Counted from the stretch's first letter, positions 53,311-62,240 are shown. The stretch: DNA of 64,000 nt from Variovorax sp. 679 (GCF_003952185.1 NZ_RXFS01000012.1:1-64000), one strand, 5' to 3'. Made by a program: numbers and translations. Notes: generated by a model from the sequence alone, not told the origin.

Positions 53311-54339
53311 ATGAAAGTCATCTACAGCGACCAGCACACAGGCCACGACCCGCAGCAGTTCATCGTGCGCGGACGCATGAAGCGCAGCAACGAGCAGCCC
53401 GAACGGGGCACGCTGCTGCTGGACGCCGCGCGTGCGCAGGGCCATGACATCGTCGCGCCCGAGGACCACGGCCCGGGCCCGCGCGCCGCCATCCACACGC
53501 CGCAGTACCTGCGCTTTCTCGAAACCGCCTGGGAACGCTGGCAGCAGCTCGAGGGCGCCTCGGAAGAAGTCATACCCAACGTGCATCCGTTCCCGGGCCA
53601 GCCCTTCACCTACCCCGACAGCCTCGTGGGACAGGCCGGCTACCACATGGGCGACATGGCCTGCTCCATCGGCCGCCACACCTGGCATGCCGCGACATGG
53701 TCGGCCCACGTGGCCACGCATGCCGCGCAACTCGTGCTGGACGGCGAGCGCGCGGCCTACGCGCTGTGCCGGCCGCCCGGCCACCACGCCTATGCCGACC
53801 GCGCCAACGGCTTCACCTACCTCAACAACGCGGCCATCGCGGCCCAGCACCTGCGCAGCAGGCACGACCGCGTGGCGATCCTCGACATCGACGTGCACCA
53901 CGGCAACGGCACGCAGGGCATCTTCTGGCGCCGCAAGGACGTGCTGACGATCTCGCTGCACGGCGACCCGCATTTCTGCACGCCCTTCTTCACGGGCCAC
54001 GCGCACGAGACCGGCGAAGGCGAAGGCCTGGGCTACAACCTCAACCTGCCGCTGGCGCGCGGCACGCAGGACGAGGGCTTTCTCGCCGCGCTGGCGACGG
54101 CGCACGCGACCATACGCGCCTTCGCGCCGGGCGCGCTGGTCGTGGCCCTGGGCCTGGACGCGCACGAGAACGACCCCTACCAGGCGCTGGCCGTCAGCAC
54201 GCCGGGCTTCGGCCGCATCCTCGGCGAGATCGCGCGACTGGGGCTGCCCACGGTGCTGGTGCAGGAAGGCGGCTATCTCTCGGACGACCTGGGCCGCAAC
54301 CTGGCCAGCGCACTCGGCGGTTTCGAGAAGGCGGCGTGA
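53311..54339 (+). CDS. acetylpolyamine amidohydrolase-type deacetylase 2 (HDAC family)
   Basis: 342 residues and full active site: His158-His159 (PGHHA), Asp194, His196 (DIDVHHGNG), Asp283 (GLDAHENDP), Tyr322 (EGGY). This numbering is almost that of the Mycoplana enzyme. It is clearly diverged from the other deacetylase in the same operon, mainly in the substrate-rim region (about 85-110 and 220-240). The two may act on different acyl-amines or different positions of one substrate. The stop overlaps the kinase ATG as TGATG. Confidence 0.9.
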   Translation: MKVIYSDQHTGHDPQQFIVRGRMKRSNEQPERGTLLLDAARAQGHDIVAPEDHGPGPRAAIHTPQYLRFLETAWERWQQLEGASEEVIPNVHPFPGQPFTYPDSLVGQAGYHMGDMACSIGRHTWHAATWSAHVATHAAQLVLDGERAAYALCRPPGHHAYADRANGFTYLNNAAIAAQHLRSRHDRVAILDIDVHHGNGTQGIFWRRKDVLTISLHGDPHFCTPFFTGHAHETGEGEGLGYNLNLPLARGTQDEGFLAALATAHATIRAFAPGALVVALGLDAHENDPYQALAVSTPGFGRILGEIARLGLPTVLVQEGGYLSDDLGRNLASALGGFEKAA

Positions 54340-55433
54340 TGACGCAGGACCTCGACGACGCCATCCGTGCGGCCTTGCCCGAGGCGGCAGTGCTGACCGC
54401 GCCGCCCGCTCCCGTCGAAACCGCTTGGGCCGCCGACCTGCTGCAGCGCCTGTACGGCAAGCGGGGCCGGCTCAAGCCGCTCACCGGCGAGCGCGACGCC
54501 AACTTCCTGCTGGAGCCGGAAGGCGGCGGCGCGCGCTGCATGCTCAAGCTCTCGCACCCCGACGAAGATCCGCTGGTCGCCGACTTCCAGACCCAGGCGC
54601 TGCTGCATCTGGCGCGCACGGACCCCGGCCTGCCTGTGCAACGCCTGCTGCCGGACCGCCTCGGCGCCGCCTCGGTGCAGATCGAGGACGCCGAGGGCCG
54701 CACACGCGTGGCACGCTTGTTCAGCTACCTCGAGGGCCTGCCCATGCCGCAGGCGCCGCGCTCGGCGGCCCAGCGCAGCTGCGTGGCCCGCATGCTCGCG
54801 CGGCTGGACCTGGCACTGGCCGGCCTCGACCACCCCGCCGGCGCCCGAGAGCTGCCCTGGGACATCCAGCGCGCCGACCGCGTGCGCGCGCTGCTGGTGC
54901 ATGTCGCCGACCCGGCCCGCCGCGCGCTGGCAGAGGCCGCGCTCGACGGTTTCGTGCAGCGCACCAAGCCCCGCCTCGCTCTGCTGCGCCGCCAGCCCAT
55001 CCACAACGACTTCAACCTCTACAACCTGCTGGTCGAGCCGGAAGACCCGGCGCGCGTGGCCGGCATCCTCGACTTCGGCGACATGGTGCATGCGCCGCTC
55101 GTGGACGACCTTGCCGTCGCGGCCTCGTACCACATCGACGAGCATGGCGACGCGCTGGGAACGATCGCGCGCTTCGCGGCCGACTACCACGCCGTCTCGC
55201 CGCTGACCGATGCAGAGACCTTCGCGCTGCTCGACCTGGTGCGCGCGCGGCTGGCAATGGTGGTCGCCATCAGCGGCTGGCGCGCCGCGCGGCAGCCCGA
55301 CAACGCCGCCTATCTCATGCGCAACAACGCCGTCTCCTGGGCGCGGCTGCAAGCCTGCGCCACGCTGACACCCGACCAGGTGCAGGAAGCCATCCGGGCC
55401 GCCTGCCGCACCACGGAACCGATCCATGACTGA
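54339..55433 (+). CDS. aminoglycoside-phosphotransferase-fold kinase, hydroxylysine-kinase-like
   Basis: 364 residues of the APH/choline-kinase fold. The catalytic loop HNDFNLYN (222-229, Asp224 as base, Asn229 for metal) is followed by LDFGD (244-248, metal-binding Asp245). Lys70 in CMLKLSH probably contacts ATP phosphates. The loop form resembles eukaryotic hydroxylysine kinase. It overlaps a phospho-lyase-like PLP gene by 8 nt. That pairing is known in human AGPHD1 plus AGXT2L2 and points to phosphorylation of a beta-hydroxyamine, followed by elimination. Confidence 0.85.
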   Translation: MTQDLDDAIRAALPEAAVLTAPPAPVETAWAADLLQRLYGKRGRLKPLTGERDANFLLEPEGGGARCMLKLSHPDEDPLVADFQTQALLHLARTDPGLPVQRLLPDRLGAASVQIEDAEGRTRVARLFSYLEGLPMPQAPRSAAQRSCVARMLARLDLALAGLDHPAGARELPWDIQRADRVRALLVHVADPARRALAEAALDGFVQRTKPRLALLRRQPIHNDFNLYNLLVEPEDPARVAGILDFGDMVHAPLVDDLAVAASYHIDEHGDALGTIARFAADYHAVSPLTDAETFALLDLVRARLAMVVAISGWRAARQPDNAAYLMRNNAVSWARLQACATLTPDQVQEAIRAACRTTEPIHD

Positions 55434-56697
55434 GAAACATACGGCCGAGTTGCTCGAGCGCCGGGCCCGTCTCCTCGGGCCGGCCTACCGGCTCTTCTAC
55501 GAGGAACCCTTCCACCCCGTGCGCGGCGACGGCGTCTGGCTCTACGACGCCGCCGGCACACCCTGGCTGGACGCCTACAACAACGTGGTGCCGCTGGGCC
55601 ATGCGCGGCCCGAGGTGGTCGAAGCCATCGCGCGCCAGGCGTCCGTGCTCAACACCCACACGCGCTACCTGCACGAAGGCATCCTCGACTACGCCGAACG
55701 GCTGCTGGCCACGATGCCGCCCGAACTGGGCCATGCCACCTTCACCTGCACCGGCAGCGAGGCCAACGACCTGGCCATGCGCATCGCCACCGCGCACACG
55801 GGCGGCACCGGCCTCATCGTCACGCGCTTCGCGTACCACGGCGTGACCTCGGCCATCGCCTGCGCTTCGCCTTCGCTGGGGCAGTACGTGCGCCTTGGCG
55901 AGCACGTGAGGCTGGTGGATGCGCCCGAAGGAGGAGATGCCGAGACAGGCAAGCGCTTCGCCGACGGCGTGCGCGCCGCCATCGCCGACCTGAAGGCGCA
56001 CGGCATCGCGCCCGCGGCGCTGCTGGCGGACACGGTGTTCTCCAGCGACGGCGTGTTCACGGCGCCGGCCGGATTCCTGCGCGAGGCGGTGGAGGCGATC
56101 CGTGCGGCCGGCGGCGTGTTCATCGCCGACGAGGTACAGCCCGGCTTCGGCCGCACGGGCGAGGCGTTCTGGGGCTTCATGCGCCACGGCGTGGTGCCCG
56201 ACATGGTGACCATGGGCAAGCCCATGGGCAACGGCCACCCGGTCGCGGGCCTGGCCGTGCGGCCCGAGGTCATGAAGGCCTTCGGCCAGGCCAGCCGCTA
56301 CTTCAACACCTTCGGCGGCAACCCGGTCTCCATGGCTGCAGCCTCGGCGGTTCTCGACGTGATCCAGCAGAACGGCCTGCAAGACAACGCATTGCAGGTC
56401 GGCAACTACCTGCGCGAGCGCCTGGCCGCGCTCGGCCAGCGCCATGCGCTGGTCGGCGAGGCGCGCGGCGCGGGGCTCTTCATCGGGCTGGAACTCGTGA
56501 CCGACCGCACCAGGCGCGCACCGGCCACTGCGCAGGCGGCCAAGGTGGTCAACGGGCTGCGGCAACGGCAGGTGCTGCTGAGCGCGACGGGGCCGCAGGG
56601 CAACGTGCTCAAGATCCGGCCGCCGCTGGTGTTCGAGCGGCAGCATGCCGACCTGCTGGTCGAGCGGCTGGACGAGGTGCTGGGCACACTGGAGTAG
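55426..56697 (+). CDS. class III PLP enzyme, probable amino-alcohol phosphate phospho-lyase
   Basis: 423 residues of aminotransferase class III fold: PLP lysine Lys265 (TMGKPMGNGHP), Asp235 (IADEVQPGFGRTG), SGSEAND-like loop TGSEAND (109-115). The N-terminal segment SVLNTHTRYLHEGILDYAERL closely follows ethanolamine-phosphate and phosphohydroxylysine phospho-lyases (AGXT2L1/AGXT2L2) rather than ordinary transaminases. Expected reaction: phosphorylated amino alcohol to aldehyde, ammonia and phosphate. It is the last gene of the operon and overlaps the kinase gene by 8 nt. An ordinary transaminase remains possible. Confidence 0.82.
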   Translation: MTEKHTAELLERRARLLGPAYRLFYEEPFHPVRGDGVWLYDAAGTPWLDAYNNVVPLGHARPEVVEAIARQASVLNTHTRYLHEGILDYAERLLATMPPELGHATFTCTGSEANDLAMRIATAHTGGTGLIVTRFAYHGVTSAIACASPSLGQYVRLGEHVRLVDAPEGGDAETGKRFADGVRAAIADLKAHGIAPAALLADTVFSSDGVFTAPAGFLREAVEAIRAAGGVFIADEVQPGFGRTGEAFWGFMRHGVVPDMVTMGKPMGNGHPVAGLAVRPEVMKAFGQASRYFNTFGGNPVSMAAASAVLDVIQQNGLQDNALQVGNYLRERLAALGQRHALVGEARGAGLFIGLELVTDRTRRAPATAQAAKVVNGLRQRQVLLSATGPQGNVLKIRPPLVFERQHADLLVERLDEVLGTLE

Positions 56698-56853
56698 CCG
56701 CGAACGCCGTTGGTGCTGTGTTTGTCCAGTGCGCCACTGGGTATGCGGAGGGGAGTGACGGGCGTTCTGGACTGCTCGCCGCAGCAGAATGCAATCGACA
56801 GGCTCAGTCGATCAAAAGCGGGCATTGCGCCGCTTGGCGACATCGCACCTTGG

Positions 56854-57180
56854 TCAAACTTCCGAACGTTCCACCACCACTTCACTGATCTGCACCACGG
56901 GTTGAATATCCGTGTAGTTGGCGATGTCGCTCATGATCTCCTGCTGGTGCTGGCTGGAGGCAGCCCGGTAAGCTTCGACGGAAGTGCAGACGAATTCGCA
57001 TTTGGCTACGTAAGCAGGGTCAGTGCCCGGACCACGCCCCGAGATGCCCTTGTCCACCATGTAGTACAGACACGCAGCGCCGAGCAGTCGCTTCATCATG
57101 GGCATATGCCGCTCGCGGTAGTAGGCATGATCGAATCGCACGCCTGCGGCGTATGGGTACATGACACTGACTTTGATCAT
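56854..57180 (-). CDS. EthD-family protein
   Basis: 108 residues, a ferredoxin-like dimeric alpha/beta-barrel, with the EthD pattern FDHAYYRERHMPMMKRLLG near the N terminus. ATG 57180 follows GGAG. Family members assist oxidation or ring-cleavage pathways and some have cyclase or dehydrochlorinase activity; the role here is unknown. It is divergent from an HxlR-type regulator. Confidence 0.85.
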   Translation of the reverse strand: MIKVSVMYPYAAGVRFDHAYYRERHMPMMKRLLGAACLYYMVDKGISGRGPGTDPAYVAKCEFVCTSVEAYRAASSQHQQEIMSDIANYTDIQPVVQISEVVVERSEV

Positions 57181-57444
57181 CGAGATTTCTCCTGTTGTTG
57201 CACGCTAATCAATACGCCGGCGGCTCCGCCACAAGCAGCCTCGGGCTGGGAATCGTCCGCCCGCCTCTTCCAAGGGCATGCGCAGCCCGTTCACGAGGGA
57301 GCAACGGTGTGATGGAAGCCAGCCAGCATCAGCAGTTCAACGGTGGCTTCTTCAGCAAGCTATTGCGGCTCGATGCGAGCGAGCATGCTGACTCCTGATT
57401 CAAGGTACACCCCATCGTAGACCCGTTGCTGTATAAAGTAAAGC
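57181..57444. promoter_or_regulatory. divergent promoter region, EthD gene / HxlR regulator
   Basis: 264 bp without a supported gene and less GC-rich than its surroundings. TATAAA at about 57432-57437, just before the HxlR ATG, is a possible -10 that would leave a very short leader. No clear palindrome was found. Confidence 0.35.
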
Positions 57445-57768
57445 ATGACGACACCTCGTATCGGTCAACCAGTTCGCGGTTCCACCACCGGCCGCCCCAT
57501 CATGGTTGCCCTGGACCTGCTGGGGCGGCGCACGGCGCTGCGCGTGCTCTGGGAACTTCGGGAAGGCTCGCTTACCTTCAGAGCCCTGCAAGACGCTTGC
57601 GAGACGAACACCAGATTGCTCAATACGCGGCTCACTGAGCTGAGGGAGGTCGACCTTGTCGAACATGCCGAGGGTGGCTATCGACTGACGGACGAAGGGC
57701 GACGGCTTGCGAAGGCGCTGAAGCCGTTGTCAGCGTGGGCGGATCAGTGGGGGCATGGGAAGCGATGA
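57445..57768 (+). CDS. HxlR-type winged-helix regulator
   Basis: 107 residues. The HxlR motif ALDLLGRRTALRVLWELREGSLTF is followed by a recognition helix NTRLLNTRLTELREVDLV and a wing ending GYRLTDEGRRLA. It lacks the conserved N-terminal Cys of redox-sensing HxlR proteins such as HypR. It starts at ATG 57445 and probably controls the divergent EthD gene. Confidence 0.87.
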   Translation: MTTPRIGQPVRGSTTGRPIMVALDLLGRRTALRVLWELREGSLTFRALQDACETNTRLLNTRLTELREVDLVEHAEGGYRLTDEGRRLAKALKPLSAWADQWGHGKR

Positions 57769-58228
57769 GAAGGTGGCTCGCACCGTGCGCATTGGCGCGC
57801 CGTGGAGTACGCGCTGTGCTTGCCTGCGGTGACCGCTTTTGCGTGAGGCTGAGACTTCCGCTCAGGCACCTTTGCGAAGAAAGATGACTTCATCCGCGAG
57901 TGGTATTCGCAGCAGTTGCGCGCGATGAGTGAACCCTCGATGTGGTGTAGCGCCACTGCAGATACAGAGATTACCGTTCCGCCGAAGGAAAACTACTAGC
58001 CATGTAACCCAGCCTTTGCGTCATGCGGAGGGTCAACATCAAGCATCAAGCAGACCCACCTGCGCTGGTTGTTGCCCGTGGAGACGACGGCCAAACACTC
58101 CAAGCAAGCGCTGTTGGCGCGGGCACTGCCCGATGTTCTGGCGCAAATTGGTCGCACGCACCTGGCGCCCGGTGCGTGAATACGGCCCTCGGCCCGGCGC
58201 GGCGCAGGTTCTCCACGGTCGCGTGGCA
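57769..58228. other. gene-poor stretch, possible gene remnants
   Basis: 460 bp of lower GC content with no ORF that has a ribosome site and protein-like composition. Around 58060-58170 one plus-strand frame reads HLRWLLPVETTAKHSKQALL and continues to a stop at 58170; it looks protein-like but has no start and no recognised family. It may be a decayed gene. Confidence 0.35.
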
Positions 58229-58927
58229 TCACCTCGGAGTGCTGGCGACTGCCCGCGGCTCACCTGCATAAATCATTGCCGCGCCGCCCGAAGCCAGCGC
58301 CAGGAGGGCAATACCGGGGCCGATGAGTTGCGCGCCCGGCAAGCCGATCAGGTGCGCCGTAGCCGAGAGCAGGCACACGGTGCCAGCCAGCCGCATTGCC
58401 CACCCGACGGCAGGTTTCCGGAACAGCACTCCGTCGGTTCTCCATGCCGCCAATAGCGCGCCGCCGCCCGCTGTCCACGCCCCAATCGTGAACAGCACGT
58501 CGAAGAGCGCGCGCAAGCCCGCGTAAGCCGCTTCTCCGCCGGTTTGCGATGCGCTCAACGGAAGCACCATGGCCACCATGGCATCGACGACGATAAACAG
58601 CGCACTTGCGATGGCCAGCGCGAGCCATCCCGCCAGTGCTGTGATGGCTCCGCGCCTGTATTCGCATGAGGCGAGCAGCAGGGTCCCCACCGCCAGGAAC
58701 ACGTCGCAGGGCATGCCGACCAAGCCTGCCAGGCGCATCCAGCCTGTCGCTTGTGGTGTGGCCGTCATGGCCTGCGCGGTGCTGGATGTACCACCAGGCA
58801 ACGCCGCCTCCGGTCCAGCCAGGACATAGAACACACATGTGGCAATGAGGCCGACGGCACCGATGCCGTACAGCAGCGCGCCCAGACGTGCCGGGGTGCC
58901 AGAACCAGGGGGCGTCGCAGCAAGCAT
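58229..58927 (-). CDS. DUF4386-type integral membrane protein
   Basis: 232 residues with about six membrane helices (ARLGALLYGIGAVGLIATCVF first, AQLIGPGIALLALASGGAAMIYAG last) and the mid-protein MRLAGLVGMPCDVFLAVGTLLL segment. It begins at ATG 58927 with AAAGGTGA upstream. The function of the family is unknown. Divergent from a tetR gene, with an inverted repeat between them, so it is probably the regulated target. Confidence 0.75.
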   Translation of the reverse strand: MLAATPPGSGTPARLGALLYGIGAVGLIATCVFYVLAGPEAALPGGTSSTAQAMTATPQATGWMRLAGLVGMPCDVFLAVGTLLLASCEYRRGAITALAGWLALAIASALFIVVDAMVAMVLPLSASQTGGEAAYAGLRALFDVLFTIGAWTAGGGALLAAWRTDGVLFRKPAVGWAMRLAGTVCLLSATAHLIGLPGAQLIGPGIALLALASGGAAMIYAGEPRAVASTPR

Positions 58928-58960
58928 CAGTCACCTTTCGGGAAATCGGCAGGAAGTTAT

Positions 58961-59005
58961 TGTTGCTAACATTGAGCGTACGAGGCAATGTTATTCTTGT
59001 CAACA
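58961..59005. promoter_or_regulatory. nested inverted repeats, candidate TetR operator
   Basis: TAACATTG (58967-58974) pairs with CAATGTTA (58986-58993) across 11 bp. An outer pair TGTTG (58961-58965) / CAACA (59001-59005) lies around it. The site fills the 77-bp gap between the divergent DUF4386 and tetR genes and would let one repressor control both. Confidence 0.6.
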
Positions 59006-59664
59006 TGAAGAGAGCGAACGCGATGCACAGCCCTCGCTCAAAAGCCGAGCCGAAGGCTGGATACCACCATGGCGACTTGCCGAGAGCCCTCGTGGCCGCG
59101 GCAACGCGCCTTATCGACAAAGGGGCGGGCGAGCACGTCACGCTGCGTGCGGCCGCCATTGCGGCGGGTGTGAGTATCGCGGCGCCGTACCGTCATTTCG
59201 AGAGCCGGGAGGCCTTGCTTGCGGCCACGCTTGCCGAGGGTTTTCGTGACCTGACCCGCCGCACGGACGAGGCGCGCCGCGCGGCGCCCGATCCGTTGCA
59301 GGCGCTGGTGGCATCGGGCACGGCGTACGTGCGGTTCGCGGCCGATCGGCCTCGGCTCTACCGAGTGATGTTCGGACCGGAATGCGACAAGGCCTCTTTT
59401 CCCGAACTCATGCAGGCAGGCCGCGAATCGCTGGGTGTGGTGCAGCAGGCCGTTGCCGACGCGCGGGTCAGCCTCGGAATTGCCGAGGGCGACGTGCAGC
59501 GGATTGCCCTGACGGGCTGGTCGCTGACCCACGGTCTCGCATCGCTGTACGTCGACGGGCTCTTGGCCGATGCCTGCACGCCGGCCGACCTGGATGCCAC
59601 CGCACACGGCATGGTGGTGACGCTGATCGAGGGCTTGCGCAAGCGACCTGGCGCGCAAGCCTGA
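59005..59664 (+). CDS. TetR-family transcriptional regulator
   Basis: 219 residues from ATG 59005 (another ATG at 59023 is possible). The N-terminal helix-turn-helix has HGDLPRALVAAATRLIDKGAGEHVTLRAAA and VSIAAPYRHFESREALLAA. The C-terminal ligand domain is of the WHG type (LTGWSLTHGLASLYVDGLL). It probably represses itself and the DUF4386 gene. Confidence 0.9.
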   Translation: MKRANAMHSPRSKAEPKAGYHHGDLPRALVAAATRLIDKGAGEHVTLRAAAIAAGVSIAAPYRHFESREALLAATLAEGFRDLTRRTDEARRAAPDPLQALVASGTAYVRFAADRPRLYRVMFGPECDKASFPELMQAGRESLGVVQQAVADARVSLGIAEGDVQRIALTGWSLTHGLASLYVDGLLADACTPADLDATAHGMVVTLIEGLRKRPGAQA

Positions 59665-59707
59665 CACTAGCGACTGGGCTGGGGATCGCGTTTCCGTTCT
59701 GCGTGGA

Positions 59708-60607
59708 CTAGCTCCCAGGGTTCAATCTCATCTGCAGCAGCTCCAGTTCTTGCACGACGAAATCCACAAGGGCGCGAATGCGAGGGGTCTCGCGCATGTC
59801 GGAATGAAACCCCACGCGCACCGATCTTGCAGGCATCCGGTGCTGCAACTCCACGCGACGCAATTGCGGCTCCCTATCCCCAAGCAAACGGGGTAGTACA
59901 GCCATCGCCACACCGTCGCGCGCGACGGCCAGGTGCGCGCGTAATCCATTGACGTGCAGCACTGTGTGGGCGCGTGTCGCCAAGGCCCGTAGCCAGGCTT
60001 CATGTGGCACTTCGCCCGCGGCGCGATCGAGATAGACCAAGCGGTGGCCAACAAGGCCGTGAGTGACATCCGGCAATCCATGTTTCTGCAGATACGCATC
60101 GGACGCGTAGAGCGCGTAGGCGACTTCGCCGACGCGGCGCTCGATGAGGTTCTCCTGCGTGAACGCTCCGAAGCGAAAAGCCAAGTCCGCTTCACGCCGC
60201 GCCAGGTTGAACACCTGCGGTCCGTTTATCAGTTCAACCACCACGCCCGGATGCAGTGCGCCGAAACGAGCGAGCATCGGCGCGATTACTTCGTCGCCCA
60301 GCCAGTCCAGGCTGGTCACGAGGATTTCACCGCTCAAGCCGGTGTCGCGTGCCGCCACCTGCCGCTGTATCGACAGTGCGCCCGCATCCATCTGCTCAAG
60401 ACCATCAAGCAGCGAACTCGCCAACACCGTCGGCCGCAAGCCGCTCGCTTCCCGGTCGAACAGCTTCGCCTGCAAGCGAAGCTCCAAGGCATCGAGCCTC
60501 CGGCTGACCGTGGGCTGGGTTGTGCCGAGCGCACGCGCCGCGGCGCTCAGCGTGCCGTAGCGCGCGATGGCAAGTGCGAATTTCAGATCATCCCAGTTGA
60601 TCGACAT
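59708..60607 (-). CDS. LysR-family transcriptional regulator
   Basis: 299 residues: helix-turn-helix about 5-65 (FALAIARYGTLSAAARALGTTQPTVSRRLDALE) and a periplasmic-binding-protein-like effector domain about 90-295. It starts at ATG 60607 and converges with tetR. Divergent across 124 bp from the VOC/SDR pair, which it probably regulates. Confidence 0.92.
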   Translation of the reverse strand: MSINWDDLKFALAIARYGTLSAAARALGTTQPTVSRRLDALELRLQAKLFDREASGLRPTVLASSLLDGLEQMDAGALSIQRQVAARDTGLSGEILVTSLDWLGDEVIAPMLARFGALHPGVVVELINGPQVFNLARREADLAFRFGAFTQENLIERRVGEVAYALYASDAYLQKHGLPDVTHGLVGHRLVYLDRAAGEVPHEAWLRALATRAHTVLHVNGLRAHLAVARDGVAMAVLPRLLGDREPQLRRVELQHRMPARSVRVGFHSDMRETPRIRALVDFVVQELELLQMRLNPGS

Positions 60608-60731
60608 CGTCGTACTTTGCTATGCGTTTTCGAATGGGGGGCATGTCGCATCGTTGAGTGCATCGGCCATCGACGCGGCCTAGGATTTCATGAAGGCGAG
60701 AGGGGCTGCCCCATCCTTTGCCAACACTACG

Positions 60732-61103
60732 ATGCAAATAGATCATCTCATCCTGCGCGTCACCGACGCTGCCAGATCCGCCGGTTTCTACCGGCAGGTC
60801 CTGGGCCTTACTCGCGAAAGCGAGCCGCCTTTCGACGTGCTGCGCCTCAGCGACGACAGCGTTATCGACTTGCTGGCGCAGACACCGAAAGATCCGGCCC
60901 ACCTGGCGCTCGTCCTTGATCGAAATGCGTTCGAAGCAGTTCATCAGCGACTACAGAAGCTGGGTATTCCGTTTGGTGGAGACCCGTTCACACGGGATGG
61001 CCGGGTCGCATCGCAATACGGCGCGCGTGGCTGGGCGGACGCGCTGTACTTTCACGACCCTGATCATCACAACATTGAAGTGAGGACCTATGACAAGCCC
61101 TGA
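60732..61103 (+). CDS. VOC-family (glyoxalase/dioxygenase fold) protein
   Basis: 123 residues from ATG 60732, with paired beta-alpha-beta-beta-beta modules. IDHLILRVTDAARSAGFYRQVLGL supplies the first metal His, and LYFHDPDHHNIEVRTY the last Glu. It may be a lyase, dioxygenase or resistance protein. It overlaps the following SDR gene by 14 nt. Confidence 0.88.
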   Translation: MQIDHLILRVTDAARSAGFYRQVLGLTRESEPPFDVLRLSDDSVIDLLAQTPKDPAHLALVLDRNAFEAVHQRLQKLGIPFGGDPFTRDGRVASQYGARGWADALYFHDPDHHNIEVRTYDKP

Positions 61104-61896
61104 CGGCGAAGCTCGCGCAGCCGCGACCACCTCGCCCATTTTTGGCGACCTGCACGGCAAGGTCGCGGTCGTGACCGGCGGCTCGCGCGGCATCGGTGCC
61201 GCGACTTGCCTCGCGCTCGCGCGCAGTGGTGTACGGCTGGCCATCAACGGGCGCGACAACGTGGCATTGCAGAGAAGCCTGGCCGCCGTGCGGGCATTGG
61301 GCGTGGATGCGATCGCCATCCAGGCCGACTGTGCAGATCTGGCGCAAGTGCTGCGGATGCGCGACGAGGTCGAAGCGCATTTCGGCGCACCGCATTTCGT
61401 ACTGGCTTTTGCTGGCGGCGGTACTGGAAAGCCTGTGCCGGTGCATGACATCAGCGAAGAGGATTGGCGCTCCAGTCTCGACAACAACCTGACCTCGACC
61501 TTCTTCACGATCAAGAGCTTTCTGCCCGGCATGCTTGCGCGCGGCAGTGGCGGCATCTTGACGATGGCTTCGGCGGGCGCACGCGTGGCCTCCGGTGCGC
61601 CGGCTGGCTATGGCGCAGCAAAGGCCGGTGTGATCATGCTCACGCGCCACTTGGCTCAGGAGGTCGGACCGAGCGGCTTGCGCGTCAATTGCATTTCACC
61701 ATCGGCGGTACTCACTGAGCGCACGCAAATGAACATGTCGCCGGAGCGGCAAGCGCAGATGCTGCGTGCTTTTCCGCTGGGTCGGCTGGGCACACCGGAT
61801 GACATCGCCGAAGCCTCGCTGTTCCTGCTCAGCGATGTGTCCTCGTGGATTTCCGGCATCGTGCTGGACGTCGCCGGCGGACGCGTGATGGTTTGA
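61090..61896 (+). CDS. SDR-family oxidoreductase (FabG-like)
   Basis: 268 residues with the cofactor motif TGGSRGIG (29-36). The usual NNAG reads AFAGGGTG. The catalytic set is Ser (MASAGA) and Tyr-x-x-x-Lys (YGAAK). The start ATG 61090 lies inside the VOC gene, so the two are coupled. The first 20 residues are an extra flexible segment. The substrate is unknown. Confidence 0.88.
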   Translation: MTSPDGEARAAATTSPIFGDLHGKVAVVTGGSRGIGAATCLALARSGVRLAINGRDNVALQRSLAAVRALGVDAIAIQADCADLAQVLRMRDEVEAHFGAPHFVLAFAGGGTGKPVPVHDISEEDWRSSLDNNLTSTFFTIKSFLPGMLARGSGGILTMASAGARVASGAPAGYGAAKAGVIMLTRHLAQEVGPSGLRVNCISPSAVLTERTQMNMSPERQAQMLRAFPLGRLGTPDDIAEASLFLLSDVSSWISGIVLDVAGGRVMV

Positions 61897-62240
61897 ACGT
61901 GTGGCACTGCAGGCTAGTTGCTCCACCGGACTTCAGCGAGCGGCGCAGGCACTCTGGCACTGGTCATCAGATAGTGACCCATATCCGAACTTGACCGCTT
62001 TCCGGCGCCCGACTGGAGCGACCTGATTTCAGCGACGGGCCCATAGCAATCGGTCACTGACTCGCGATCGCCATCGAATGACCGATCCGCTCAGGCTGAA
62101 AGGCGTGTCATCCGAAACCCGTGTGAATTGATCGGCGTGCCGAGCGGGCCTCCGATGGCGCAGCGATTCGCAACCCTTGAGCACCCCGACCTTAGACGCG
62201 CAACCTCCAACAGCGTGCGAACGCGGGAAGTCTCGGCCGC
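61897..62240. other. gene-free stretch, possible dispersed-repeat remnant
   Basis: 344 bp without a supported gene. The text has the mixed composition and scattered inverted motifs seen in degenerate intergenic repeats of Burkholderiales, including the inverted pair listed separately. Confidence 0.3.
62049..62086. repeat. inverted repeat ATCGGTCA / TGACCGAT
   Basis: Perfect 8-bp arms at 62049-62056 and 62079-62086, separated by 22 bp that contain CGCGATCG (itself a palindrome). It may be a remnant of a small mobile repeat or a terminator-like structure. Confidence 0.4.
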
